Assembly: GCF_032917945.1 (NCBI RefSeq)
Contig: NZ_CP136624.1
Span: 2,852,001-2,916,000 of the forward strand
Length of the DNA stretch: 64,000 nucleotides
Source: Bradyrhizobium sp. sBnM-33
GTDB lineage: Bacteria; Pseudomonadota; Alphaproteobacteria; Rhizobiales; Xanthobacteraceae
Reading direction: 5' to 3'
Part shown: positions 34,196 through 43,400 of the stretch, one piece after another
Position numbering within the stretch: position 1 is the first letter of the stretch
Layout: each line of letters starts with the position of its first letter
Notes under the pieces: model-generated
The model's database searches: none
Told to the model about the DNA's origin: nothing
What the model saw: the letters and a program-made list of their open reading frames with translations, nothing else
Translations under genes and position numbers: made by a program

Positions 34196-35046
34196 CTGAT
34201 GCGTTCTCCCCTGAGCGGTGGGCTTTCGAAATAACCCACGTGTTGAACACCGTTTTGGGAGCAGAGCATTTTCCGATTAACGTCACAGCCGTGGCGCAAG
34301 AATACAGTGTCCAAAAATTTCCGCACGATCCGATTTCACGGATAGTTGGCGGCAGTCTTCCCGGTTTCGACGGTGCTCTCTACAAAGCACCCGCCGGGAG
34401 GAAAGGCTGGGGAATTTTTTACAACAACCGGATACGTTCGACCGGCAGAATAAACTTCACGTTGGGCCACGAATTCGGCCACTACCTATTGCATCGCTTG
34501 GCCTATCCCGAAGGTATCCGGTGTGGAGAGCAAGACTTTGTTCAATGGGACTCGACTTACGGTCAGATCGAGCACCAGGCTAATGTGTTTGCGGCGAACT
34601 TGCTGATGCCGCTTGATGATTTCCGCCGACTTGTTCCGCCGTCGTCGAAAATCGACTTGGACGTCATTTCTCATTGTTCAGATCGTTACCAAGTATCCCT
34701 GATAGCCGCGACACTCCGTTGGCTCGCTTACACCGAGAAGCGCGCTGTGCTGGTCGTATCCCGAGATGGATACATTCTTTGGGCACGATCGAGTGCATCC
34801 GCGCTAAAATCCGGAGCCTTTTTCCGTACTTCCGCAGGGCCGATCGAAATTCCGGCAACATCGCTGGCGGCGCAACGCTTGACGGCAGAGAAACATGCCA
34901 CGAAAGAACACGAGCTTGGAGTCTGGTTCCCGGAGCCAGTGACCGAAATGACGGTGCTGTCGGAACAGTATGACTTTGCCATTTCGCTACTTCTCCTCTC
35001 TAATGACCCGCCTCCGTTTATTGAGCGGGCACCCAGTCTTTACTAG
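34192..35046 (+). CDS. capP: ImmA/IrrE-family metallopeptidase, CapP-like
   Basis: The zinc metallopeptidase motif HEFGH is at residues 93-97 (TLGHEFGHYLLH), with the QIEHQANVFAANLLMP helix after it that supplies the third ligand region, as in COG2856 proteins. The 284-residue length includes a C-terminal sensor-like domain. CapP enzymes cut CapH to relieve repression of CBASS. The ATG overlaps the capH stop. The stop codon lies at the left edge of the IS630-family insertion, so the last residues may be altered by the insertion. Confidence 0.8.
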   Translation: MTDAFSPERWAFEITHVLNTVLGAEHFPINVTAVAQEYSVQKFPHDPISRIVGGSLPGFDGALYKAPAGRKGWGIFYNNRIRSTGRINFTLGHEFGHYLLHRLAYPEGIRCGEQDFVQWDSTYGQIEHQANVFAANLLMPLDDFRRLVPPSSKIDLDVISHCSDRYQVSLIAATLRWLAYTEKRAVLVVSRDGYILWARSSASALKSGAFFRTSAGPIEIPATSLAAQRLTAEKHATKEHELGVWFPEPVTEMTVLSEQYDFAISLLLLSNDPPPFIERAPSLY

Positions 35047-36330
35047 ACGACCGATTCCATGAAACCCGCGTGCTGCAGCAGGCTGAATTGGTGGAACGGA
35101 CGGGTTGTTGGCGGATTCCTCGTTTGCGGTCGGCGAAACGAGGAGCTGTATCATGGCAGGATGGCGGCGAGCGGTCGAATTGGCAATGAGTGATGAAGAG
35201 ATAGCGACCTTGACGACGCTTTCGCGGTCGAGGATCGAACTGGCGAGCCGGGTGTCGCGGGCGCAGATGCTGCTGGCGTATCGGGAAAACCCTTCGTTCT
35301 GCGCGGTGGGCCAGAGACTTGGGGTCCATCATCAGACGGTGCAGCGCTGTGTCGAGCGAGCACTGGCCGATGGCCCGCTGGCGGCCCTCGACGATCGCCC
35401 GCGACCGGGCAAGGAACCAACCATCACGCCGGGAAGCCAAAGCCTGGTTGGTGTCGCTGGCGTGCGACAAGGCCAAGGACCACGGCTATCCACATGAGTT
35501 GTGGACGACGCGGCTCTTGGCGCGCCATGCGCGTGAACACGGGCCGGCGGCGGGGCATGCGTGTTTGGCCAATTTGGTCCAGGGAACGGTGTGCAAGATC
35601 CTCGGTCGAGAGGAAATCAAGCCGCACAAGGTGCGTTACTATCTTGAAAATCGCGACGCCGAGTTCGAACAGAAGATGGCGGAGGTGCTGGGCGTCTATC
35701 GTGAAGTCGAAATCCTGAAGAAAGCCTCTGCCAAAGGAAGGAGGCGGGGAAAGCCGGTGACGATCGTCTCCTGCGACGAGAAGCCGGGAATCCAGGCCAT
35801 CGCAACGACGGCGCCGGATTTGCCGCCCAAGCCTGGCGTCCACGCCACCTTTGCGCGCGATCATGAATACAAACGCCATGGCACGCTCAGCCTGTTGGCT
35901 GGGATCGATCTGCTCACCGGCAAGGTCCACGCCCTTGTCAAAGATCGTCACCGCAGTCGAGAGTTCATCGAACTCCTCAGGCTTATCGATGCCGCTTATC
36001 CGCCAAACACTGCGATCAAATTGATCCTCGACAATCATTCCGTGCACATATCGAGAGAAACCAGAGCCTGGCTCGCCACTCGACCGGTGGGACGCTTCGA
36101 GCTCGCCTTCACTCCCAAGCACGGCTCATGGCTCAATCTCATCGAGGGATTCTTCTCCAAGTTCGCCCGTTCAGTCCTGCGCCACATCCGGGTGGCCTCA
36201 AAACACGAACTCAAGGAGCGCATCATGGCCGGTATCGACGACGTCAATCGCCATCCGGTCATCCACACGTGGTCCTACAAACTCGCCGACGCCGCCTGAT
36301 ATGATTCGAACCAAGAAAACGCTAATCTAG
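35043..36330 (+). mobile_element. IS630-family insertion sequence (approximate ends)
   Basis: A frameshifted IS630-family transposase defines the element. The ends are estimated from a weak inverted repeat: CTAGACGACCGATTCC at 35043 and the complement of the bases ending at 36330 match in about 11 of 16 positions. TA dinucleotides flank both sides, though not in perfect register, so the exact borders are uncertain. A perfect 9-base stem (TCCTCGTTT at 35117, AAACGAGGA at 35136) lies ahead of the transposase gene. It separates the CBASS operon from a decayed integrase. Confidence 0.65.
35153..36299 (+). pseudogene. IS630-family transposase, frameshifted
   Basis: The first part (from ATG 35153) has the helix-turn-helix region (VGQRLGVHHQTVQRCVERA). 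The second part, in another frame, has the DDE catalytic residues: VSCDEKPGIQ, LILDNHSVH and SWLNLIEGFFSKF. The two parts join if one G is removed from the run ccggg at 35429-35433, giving TPEAKAWLVSLACDKAK across the joint. The extra G may be a real mutation or a homopolymer error; ribosomal frameshifting is less likely because the overlapping tail is nonsense. Confidence 0.85.
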
Positions 36331-36551
36331 ATACCGCGAGAGCGACGCATAGCCCTTGAATTCTTCCATTGGTGGCAGAGGCCTTCCGCAGTTTGTGAGG
36401 TCCTCCGGCTGGCAATAGGTCTATCGCTGCAACATTCGCCAATCTTTGTGTCCGGTGACTAGAGCTACCTATTTTAGGAACGTCCAGCCTCAAACAGCCG
36501 ACCGTTGCCTTCGTGGCGAAGGTCATGGAAACGCAGGTCATCGATCTTAGT
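36331..36551 (-). pseudogene. Decayed C-terminal part of a tyrosine integrase
   Basis: On the minus strand, IDDLRFHDLRHEGNGRLFEAG (36542 downward) is the classic RxxH region of phage-type integrases. After a stop and a frame change, ALVTGHKDWRMLQR continues with the second His, and the position of the nucleophilic Tyr (normally RYT) reads CGA TAG ACC, an amber codon. The following PEDLTNCGRPLPPMEEFKG looks like the old C-terminal tail, ending at the IS630 border. The N-terminal half is absent. The gene is clearly dead. It lies next to the 3' end of a tRNA gene, where island integrases usually lie. Confidence 0.82.
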
Positions 36552-36735
36552 TCATCATGTCCGCGCGCAAATGTGGTGCGGATTGATCGGATGATTGTGT
36601 GAGATGTCTCTGGCCTGGTTCAAACCTTCTTTCGTGAGACCATCACGCGAACAAAACGGCAATCAATTCTGTGGCGGTAACTGAGGCGGTGCCAAATTAT
36701 CAACCTTCAGGAACGTCGTAAGCTCCTGTAATGTC

Positions 36736-36811
36736 TGGTGGGCCCGGCAGGACTCGAACCTGCAACCAGACCGTTATGAGCGGCCGGCTCTAACCATTGA
36801 GCTACAGGCCC
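36736..36811 (-). tRNA. tRNA with CAU anticodon, probably tRNA-Ile2 (lysidine type)
   Basis: On the minus strand the 76-base sequence from GGGCCTG to CCA folds as a cloverleaf: acceptor GGGCCTG with CGGGCCC (one G-T pair), D arm around GTAGCTCAATGGTTAGAGC, anticodon loop CTCATAA and T arm GCAGGTTCGAGTCCTGC; CCA is encoded. The CAU anticodon could mean elongator Met or the Ile tRNA whose C34 is changed to lysidine. The D arm and overall similarity to bacterial Ile2 favour the latter. The 3' end faces the island on the left. Confidence 0.88.
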
Positions 36812-36981
36812 CGCCGCGGAGCGGCCGCGGGAAGGCGGCCGGCAACGGTGCCGCCATCGTTTACAGGCATGACAGCGATACGGCAATGCCGGGTTAGCAG
36901 CCAAGAACAGGCTTTCATCGGGCCCCGCCCTTGCCTACAACTTCCGTCGCATCATTCGTCAGCAAACGCTTGAGGCCAACG

Positions 36982-37946
36982 ATGAAACTCGCTCGGATTG
37001 CCTGTGCCGGCCTGCTGCTGCTTGCGGGAAGCGCCGGGGCGCAGGAGGGAGGCAGGGCCATTACGAAAACCACGATCAGCCTTGGAACCGCGACGCCGGG
37101 CGGCGGCTTTCCGGTCTATGGCAATGCATTTGCGGAAGTGATGAATGCCGCGGATCTGGCGCTGTCGATCGAGCCGCGCAACACCAAGGGCTCCAATGAA
37201 AACATCCCGCTTCTGGAATCCGGCCAGCTCGACATCGCGCTGGTGGCGGGGGAGCCCGCCTACGAAGCCTTCATGGGCATCGGACGGCCGGCGACAAAGC
37301 TGAAAATCCTGACCGCGATGTATTCCAGTCCCGGCATGTTCGTGGTGCGGGCGGACAGTCCCTACAAGACGATCAGGGATCTGGTCGGCCAGCCGGTCGC
37401 GTTCGGCGCGAAGGGCTCGGGCCTGCCGATCCTGTCGCGCTACATCCTCGACGGCATCGGGCTGAAGCAGGACGAGGACTTCAAGTCGATCTATCTCGAC
37501 CGCGCCGGCGACGGCCCCGCCATGGTGCAGGACGGCCGCGCCGCCGCGCTGTGGGGCGCGGGCGCCGGCTGGCCGGGCTTTGCCGCGATGGCGCAGGCGC
37601 CGGGCGGCGCGCGATTTATCGCACCCGACGCCAGCGAGATCGCCCGCGTCCGCGCCAAGCACACGTTCCTTAAACCGCTGACGGTCCCCGCCAACAGCGT
37701 CCGAACCAGCCCGCGGCGATCGATTCTATTGGCTCATGGAGTTTTGTGCTGGCGCGTGAAAGCCTGCCCGACGACGTCGCCTACCGATTGGCGCGCACGC
37801 TGCATGGGCAGGAGGCCGCGCTATGCAAGAAGCTGCCGCAGGCCTGTGAGACCACGGCGGCGAACACGGTAGCGGCGGCGCTGAATGCAGGACTGATTCA
37901 TCCCGGCGTGATGAAGTATTTCAGGGAGGCGGGGGTGGTGAAATAG
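36982..37946 (+). pseudogene. TAXI-family TRAP transporter binding protein, frameshifted
   Basis: The protein begins with a signal peptide (MKLARIACAGLLLLAGSAGAQ) and continues as a TAXI-family solute-binding protein (LGTATPGGGFPVYGNAF, KGSNENIPLLESGQLDIALV). Near 37697-37701 the frame changes: the true continuation reads NQPAAIDSIGSWSFVLARES in another frame and ends at 37946. One missing base in the codon after AACAGC explains the shift; the repaired protein would be about 321 residues. No TRAP permease genes are adjacent. Either the gene is dead or the base call is wrong. Confidence 0.78.
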
Positions 37947-37947
37947 G

Positions 37948-38026
37948 GCGAATAGCGAATGGTGAGTAGCGAATGGATGAACTCGCTGCCGACCATTCGC
38001 CACTCACTACTCGCCGTTCGCCAACT
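37948..38026. repeat. Imperfect long palindrome between convergent genes
   Basis: The left arm (ggcgaatagcgaatggtgag) and the right arm (reading from 38026 backward) match in about 24 of 30 positions around a 16-base spacer. It lies between two convergent genes and could act as a bidirectional terminator. Short tandem gcgaat/gagtagc units of this kind are common in Bradyrhizobium intergenic DNA. Confidence 0.65.
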
Positions 38027-39238
38027 TCACTTCTTCACCATCGCGCACGCCGGATCGGGCGGTCCGAACGCTTCATCGCCGGGGATCTTGGCGAGGATCT
38101 GATAGTAATCCCACGGATATTTCGATTCCTCCGGCTTCTTGACCTGCACCAGCCACAGATCGTGGACCATCAGATTGTCTTCGCGCAGTTTGCCGTTGCG
38201 GGAGAAGAAATCCTCGATCGGCTTTTCGCGCATCTTCGCCGCTACCTTCAGCGGCTCGTCGGTGCCGGCTTCCTTGATGGCGTTGAGATAGCTCATGACC
38301 GATGAATAGACGCCGGCCTGCCACATCGTCGGCATCCGGTTCATCTTGGCGAAATAGCGCTTCGACCATTCGCGCGTCTTGTCGTCCATGTCCCAGTAGA
38401 ACGAGGTCGTCAGCAAGAGGCCCTGCGCTGCCGGCAATCCCAGCGAATGAATGTCCGTGATCAGCGCGAGCAATGCCGCCATCTGCTGGCCGCCCTTGAA
38501 CACGCCGAACTCGGAGGCGGTCTTGATCTCGTTCATGTTGTTCGGCGGGCCGGCGGCAATGCCGATGATCTTGGCTTTTGAGGCCTGCGCCTGCAGCACG
38601 AAGGACGACAGATCAGGTGTTGCAAGCGGCGGCCGCACCGAGCCCAACACCTTGCCACCATTGGCGGTGACGACGGCGGAAGCGTCACGTTCGAGCGAGT
38701 GGCCGAACGCATAGTCGTCGGTGATGAAGAACCAGCTATCGCCGCCGCGCTTCACCACCGCTTGCGCAGTGCCGACCGCGAGCGAACGGGTGTCGATCAC
38801 CCACTGCATCGCGTAGGGCGAACAGGATTTGCCGTGGAAGTCCGCGGTGAGGGTCGAATGCGTGATGAACAGTTTCTTCTTCTCATTGGCGATGCCTTGC
38901 ACGGCCAGCCCCACCGCAGATACCGGCACGTCGACGATCAGATCGACCTGATCGACGTCATACCAGCGCCGCGCGATGCCGCCGCCGATGTCCGGCTTGA
39001 GCTGATGGTCGCCGACAATGATGCTGATCGGCTTGCCCAGCACTGTGCCGCCGAAATCGTCGATCGCCATTTGTGCAGCGGTAACCGAGCCCTGGCCGGT
39101 CGGCGTCGCCGCCGGCCCGTTCATGTCGGTGAGGACGCCGAGCTTGACCACGTCGTCCGAGATTTGAGCGAGCGCGGCGGTCGATGCCAGCAGCGCGGCC
39201 ATGAGCACGGCAAGCCTGGATAGTTTCCTGGCGAACAT
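38027..39238 (-). CDS. ABC transporter substrate-binding protein, branched-chain amino acid type
   Basis: The 403-residue protein has a signal peptide (RLAVLMAALLASTAALAQ) and a periplasmic-binding-protein type 1 fold: VKLGVLTDMNGPAATPTGQG, then WFFITDDYAFGHSLERDA, as in LivK-like proteins that bind amino acids, amides or aromatic acids. No ABC permease or ATPase genes are adjacent, so it is an orphan component. The ligand cannot be predicted. The start ATG at 39238 precedes a promoter-sized gap shared with the divergent MoeA-like gene. Confidence 0.87.
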   Translation of the reverse strand: MFARKLSRLAVLMAALLASTAALAQISDDVVKLGVLTDMNGPAATPTGQGSVTAAQMAIDDFGGTVLGKPISIIVGDHQLKPDIGGGIARRWYDVDQVDLIVDVPVSAVGLAVQGIANEKKKLFITHSTLTADFHGKSCSPYAMQWVIDTRSLAVGTAQAVVKRGGDSWFFITDDYAFGHSLERDASAVVTANGGKVLGSVRPPLATPDLSSFVLQAQASKAKIIGIAAGPPNNMNEIKTASEFGVFKGGQQMAALLALITDIHSLGLPAAQGLLLTTSFYWDMDDKTREWSKRYFAKMNRMPTMWQAGVYSSVMSYLNAIKEAGTDEPLKVAAKMREKPIEDFFSRNGKLREDNLMVHDLWLVQVKKPEESKYPWDYYQILAKIPGDEAFGPPDPACAMVKK

Positions 39239-39420
39239 CCTGTCTTCTCCCTAGGAATCAGCACATTGGCCGTTGGTGTTTTTCGGGCGGTTGGTTCCGC
39301 CAATTGGTCTCATTTGCAACTATTTCGCGCCGACGTCAACGTTGGTCGGATGGGCTAAACCACGCGCGCGGTATCCAGTTCTATTTATTTTCGGCGCGAT
39401 TCAGGGCATAGGCGAGCCCC

Positions 39421-40533
39421 ATGACCTCGGACCAGCGCTTGCCGACTTCGCTGACACCGCTCGATGTGGCGCTCACCGCGTTGCTGGAGGGCGTGAACCC
39501 GGTCGCGCCGGTGGAACTGGCTTTGGCGGAAGCGCTGCGCTGTATTGCCGCGGATATCCCGGGGCTCGATGCCCACCCGCCGCGCGATATCGCTGCCGCG
39601 GACGGCTATGCATTCCGCGCGCGCGACCTTGTCGGCGCATCGTCCTATTCGCCGCTGCCATTAGCGACAGCGCCGGTCTGGGTCGAGGCCGGCGAGACCA
39701 TCCCTGACAACTGCGACTGCGTGCTGGATTCCGATTCAGTCGAGATGTCCGGTCCGCTCGTGCAGGTGCTGGCGGAGGCGATCCCGGGGCAGGGCGTGCG
39801 CCGCGCCGGCGGCGATATCGCCGCAGGCGGCCACCCCGTTGCATCCGGCCGGCGCGTGCTGCCGCGCCATCTCATGATCGCCCGCGCCGCAGGAATGGCG
39901 CGATTGAGCGTGCGCCGTCCGCGCCTGCGCATCGTCAATGTTCCCGGCGGCACAGCAACTGCGGATCTGGTCACCGAGAGCGCGCGGGCCGCGGGCGGCG
40001 AGGTTTTTTTGGTCGCAGCTACAGGTCGCGATGCCGCATCGATTACCGCAGCGATCGATGACGGTGCGTGCGATCTGCTGCTGATCGTCGGCGGCTCCGG
40101 TGTCGGCCGCACCGATACGGCGGTGACGGCATTGGACGCGCGCGGGAAGGTTCTCGCACATGGCATTGCCCTGCAACCAGGCCGCACTTCGGCCGTTGGT
40201 CGTGCAGGCAAGACGCCGGTCGTGGTGTTGCCAGGCGCGCCCGATCAAGCCTTGGCGGCGTGGTGGACGCTGGGGCTTCCCGTGCTCGATCGTTTATCGG
40301 GCCGCCGGCGGCGCAGCACGCTCAATCTGCCGCTGGCGCGCAAGATTGCTTCAAGCGTCGGCATTGCCGAGATCGTGCTGCTGGAACGAAAGCAGGATGC
40401 TTTGGTCCCGCTGGCGGTGGGCGAATTGTCGCTCGATGCGATCGCGCGCGCCGAAGCATGGCTCGCAGTGCCCGCCGGCTCGGAAGGATTTGCGGCGGGC
40501 ACCCGGGTCGATGCCTATCTGCTGCGAGAGTGA
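39421..40533 (+). CDS. MoeA-like molybdopterin-binding protein
   Basis: The 370-residue protein follows the MoeA domain order: N-terminal regulatory part with HPPRDIAAADGYAFRARDL (the conserved DGYA motif), domain III with IVGGSGVGRTDTAVTAL, and GIALQPGRTSAVGRAGKTPVVVLPGAPDQAL. MoeA inserts molybdate into adenylated molybdopterin. Compared with standard MoeA the GGvS motif is changed (GGSGVG) and parts are shorter, so it may act on a special cofactor form or only bind it. It is followed at once by a second MoeA-type gene. Confidence 0.8.
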   Translation: MTSDQRLPTSLTPLDVALTALLEGVNPVAPVELALAEALRCIAADIPGLDAHPPRDIAAADGYAFRARDLVGASSYSPLPLATAPVWVEAGETIPDNCDCVLDSDSVEMSGPLVQVLAEAIPGQGVRRAGGDIAAGGHPVASGRRVLPRHLMIARAAGMARLSVRRPRLRIVNVPGGTATADLVTESARAAGGEVFLVAATGRDAASITAAIDDGACDLLLIVGGSGVGRTDTAVTALDARGKVLAHGIALQPGRTSAVGRAGKTPVVVLPGAPDQALAAWWTLGLPVLDRLSGRRRRSTLNLPLARKIASSVGIAEIVLLERKQDALVPLAVGELSLDAIARAEAWLAVPAGSEGFAAGTRVDAYLLRE

Positions 40534-40534
40534 T

Positions 40535-42496
40535 ATGGGTTCGGGAATGACGAATACGCCCTCGCCGAAAGGCCGCGACAATATCGATCAGGATCAATTC
40601 CTGACGATCCTGTCGCGCGAGGATGCGCTGGCGCGGTTTGAAGCCGCGCTTTTCCCGCGTGCAGTCGCGAGCGAGCAACGCTCGCTTGCGGGCGCACTCG
40701 GCTGCGCGCTCGCCGAGGACGTCGTGGCGCCGATCGATGTGCCGCCGTTCGATCGCTCCAATGTCGATGGATTTGCGGTGCGGTCCACCGACCTTGCTTC
40801 TGCCGGCGAGGCCTCACCGGTGCGCGTGATGCTGAACGACGAAGTGATCGCGTGCGGCACCGCCCCGACGCGGCCGGTCTTGTCGGCAACAGCCACGCCG
40901 ATCGCGACCGGCGGTCCGGTGCCGCGCGGGGCGGACGCCATCGTCATGGTCGAGCACACGCAGCCGGCGGGACATCGTGCGATCGACATCCGCCGCGCCG
41001 CCTCGCCTGGTCAATTCGTGTCCTATGCCGGCTCCGATATCGCCCGCGGCGAAGCGCTGCTGCGCGCCGGCACCATCATCGGCTCGCGCGAGATCGGGAT
41101 GCTGGCGGCCTGCGGCATCGCGGACGTCGTGGTCGCGCGGCGGCCACGCGTTGCGATCATTTCCACCGGCGATGAGCTGGTGCAGCCTGGCCATTCCCTG
41201 CGCCCGGCTGCGATCTACGATACCAACGGCGCGATCGTCACGGCGGCGATCACGGAGAATGGCGGCGAGGCAAAGTTTCTCGGCGCCGTCGCCGACGATG
41301 AGGCGCAGCTCGAATCCGCGATGCGCGATGCGCTCGCTAAGAGCGACATGCTGGTGCTGTCAGGCGGCACGTCCAAAGGCGCGGGCGACGTGTCTCACCG
41401 CATCATCGGCCGGCTCGGCAAGCCCGGCATCGTCGCCCATGGCGTGGCGTTGAAGCCCGGGAAGCCGCTGTGCCTTGCGGTATGCGACGGCAAGCCCGTG
41501 ATCATCCTGCCGGGATTTCCGACCTCGGCGATGTTCACCTTCCACGACATGATCGTACCGGTGCTGCGGCGGATGGCCGGCTTGCCGCCGCGTTCGGACA
41601 CCAAGGTCAATGCGCGCGTGCCGGTGCGGATCGCGTCCGAACTCGGCCGCACTGAATTCGTCATGGTGTCGCTGGTTGAAGGCGCGGACGGGCTGATTGC
41701 GTACCCCACGGGCAAGGGCTCCGGCGCCATCACCTCCTTTGCCCAGGCAGACGGCTTTCTGAAGATCGATGCTCTGGCCGATCAGATGCCGGCCGGCAGC
41801 GAGACCGAGGTGACACTGTTCACGCCGCATGTGCGTGTACCGGATCTCGTTATCGTCGGCAGCCATTGCACCGGGCTCGATCTGGTCACCGCCCCGCTGG
41901 CGCATGCCGGACTCACCGTGCGCTCGATCGCCGTCGGCAGCCTCGGTGGCCTCTCGGCCGCCAAGCGCGGCGAATGTGACTTTGCCCCGATCCATTTGTT
42001 CGACGAGAAGACCGAGACCTACAACACGCCGTATCTCGCTGACGGACTCGAACTGGTACCGGGCTGGCGTCGCATGCAAGGCATCGTCTTCCGCAAAGGT
42101 GACAAGCGCTTCGAGGACTTGAGCGCGGAGGACGCCGTGCACGCCGCGCTGGCCGACCCCGCCTGCATCATGGTCAATCGCAACCAGGGCGCCGGCACGC
42201 GCATCCTGATCGACCGGCTGCTTGGCGATGCGCGACCCGATGGCTACTGGAATCAGCCGCGCTCGCACAATGCGGTTGCGGCTGCGGTCGCGCAGCACCG
42301 TGCCGATTGGGGCATGACCATTGCGCCGGTCGCGCATGCGTCAAACCTGGGTTTCATTCCCTTTGCCGAGGAGCATTATGACTTCGCGCTGGTGACGGCG
42401 CGCAAGCAACGGTCGGCGGTGCAGGCGTTTCTTGAAGCGCTGGCGTCGGGCGGGGCGCGCGCGGCACTGCTGAAGGCGGGATTTCGGCCGGCCTGA
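40535..42496 (+). CDS. MoeA fused to a periplasmic-binding-protein-like domain
   Basis: The 653-residue protein has a full MoeA part in residues 1-430 (VPPFDRSNVDGFAVRSTDL, SGGTSKGAGDVSHRI, GVALKPGKPLCLAV, ILPGFPTSAMFTFHDM) and then a PBP-like_2 domain (VIVGSHCTGLDLV, CDFAPIHLFDE, GAGTRILIDRLL, WGMTIAPVAH). Such fusions are thought to bind molybdate/tungstate or regulate metal insertion. The start at 40535 is right after the stop of the previous gene; 40547 is an alternative. The C-terminal domain has no signal peptide of its own, so it acts in the cytoplasm. Confidence 0.87.
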   Translation: MGSGMTNTPSPKGRDNIDQDQFLTILSREDALARFEAALFPRAVASEQRSLAGALGCALAEDVVAPIDVPPFDRSNVDGFAVRSTDLASAGEASPVRVMLNDEVIACGTAPTRPVLSATATPIATGGPVPRGADAIVMVEHTQPAGHRAIDIRRAASPGQFVSYAGSDIARGEALLRAGTIIGSREIGMLAACGIADVVVARRPRVAIISTGDELVQPGHSLRPAAIYDTNGAIVTAAITENGGEAKFLGAVADDEAQLESAMRDALAKSDMLVLSGGTSKGAGDVSHRIIGRLGKPGIVAHGVALKPGKPLCLAVCDGKPVIILPGFPTSAMFTFHDMIVPVLRRMAGLPPRSDTKVNARVPVRIASELGRTEFVMVSLVEGADGLIAYPTGKGSGAITSFAQADGFLKIDALADQMPAGSETEVTLFTPHVRVPDLVIVGSHCTGLDLVTAPLAHAGLTVRSIAVGSLGGLSAAKRGECDFAPIHLFDEKTETYNTPYLADGLELVPGWRRMQGIVFRKGDKRFEDLSAEDAVHAALADPACIMVNRNQGAGTRILIDRLLGDARPDGYWNQPRSHNAVAAAVAQHRADWGMTIAPVAHASNLGFIPFAEEHYDFALVTARKQRSAVQAFLEALASGGARAALLKAGFRPA

Positions 42497-42554
42497 AGCG
42501 TTCGCGAACTGAAGAAGCCGTCAAAAGAAGCGGCTCGGGCAGGGGGGACGGGAA

Positions 42555-43337
42555 TGGCAAGACCGCTATCAATTCATCAGGCTCAACCACAAGCTGGTCG
42601 GGCTGAATGAGATCGGCGAGGGCGTTCGGCTCGCCTTTGCTAACGGCGCAACCGTGACAGCCGACGCCGTGATCGGCGCCGACGGCGTTCACTCGGTCGT
42701 AAGAGATATCCTGTTCGGCGCCTCACCGGTGAATTTCACCGGGCGGATCGCCTACCGCACCACCTATCCCGCCGCGCTGCTTGGCGGCGAAAAGATTGAC
42801 GACTGCACCAAATGGTGGGGCGAGGACCGCCATATCGTCATCTATTACGTCAAGCCGGATCGCAGCGAGATCTATCTCGTCACCAGCCAGCCGGAGCCGG
42901 ATTTCCGGATTGAATCATGGTCGGCGAAGGGCGACGTCAGGCAATTGCGCAAGGCGTTCGTCGGCTTCCACCGACAGGTCGAGCGGGTGCTGGCCGCGTG
43001 CCCCGATGTGCACAAATGGGCGATCGTCGATCGCAATTCGCTGGAGCATTGGGCGGATCGCAATGTGACGCTGCTCGGCGATGCCTGCCATCCGATGACG
43101 CCTTACATGGCGCAGGGCGCTGCGATGGCGATCGAGGATGCCGCCGTACTGTCGCGCTGCCTTGATGGCGTCGAGCGGGAGGGCGTCGCGAATGCATTCC
43201 GCCGTTTCGAGGCGACTCGCAAGGAGCGGACGGAGCGCATCCAAGCAACCTCGCGCGCCAACACCTGGCTTAGCGGCAAGACCGATGCCGATTGGGTGTA
43301 CGGCTACGATGCCTGGACCGCGCCGCTGGCGGCGTAA
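42555..43337 (+). pseudogene. FAD-dependent monooxygenase, 5'-truncated
   Basis: The frame starts abruptly at WQDRYQFIRLNHKLVGL and continues through VIGADGVHSVVRDILFG and the second FAD motif VTLLGDACHPMTPYMAQG to a normal C-terminus. This is the family of salicylate/6-hydroxynicotinate hydroxylases. The N-terminal GxGxxG dinucleotide-binding part (about 130 residues) is missing, replaced by about 60 bases following the MoeA fusion stop. The remnant cannot bind FAD properly and is most likely non-functional. Confidence 0.8.
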
Positions 43338-43351
43338 TTTCTCTTTGATTT

Positions 43352-43400
43352 GAGCATGATCTTTTCGGAAAACCGGTTCCCACTTTTCCGGATCATGCTC
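43352..43400. repeat. Short palindromic intergenic repeat
   Basis: GAGCATGATC (43352-43361) and GATCATGCTC (43391-43400) form perfect 10-base arms around a region with cggaaaaccggttcccac. This is a well-known type of dispersed repeat in Bradyrhizobium-group genomes. It lies between convergent genes and touches the stop of the one on the minus strand. Confidence 0.8.

Noticed and set aside
35153..35497. Programmed ribosomal frameshift making an OrfAB transposase
   Set aside because: The shift lies at a simple GGG run with no slippery heptamer, and the first frame's tail after the run is nonsense. A one-base insertion explains it better.
37948..38026. A small coding frame between the TAXI and ABC binding protein genes
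   Set aside because: The sequence is an imperfect palindrome of repeated gcgaat/gagtagc units and is better explained as a repeat or terminator.
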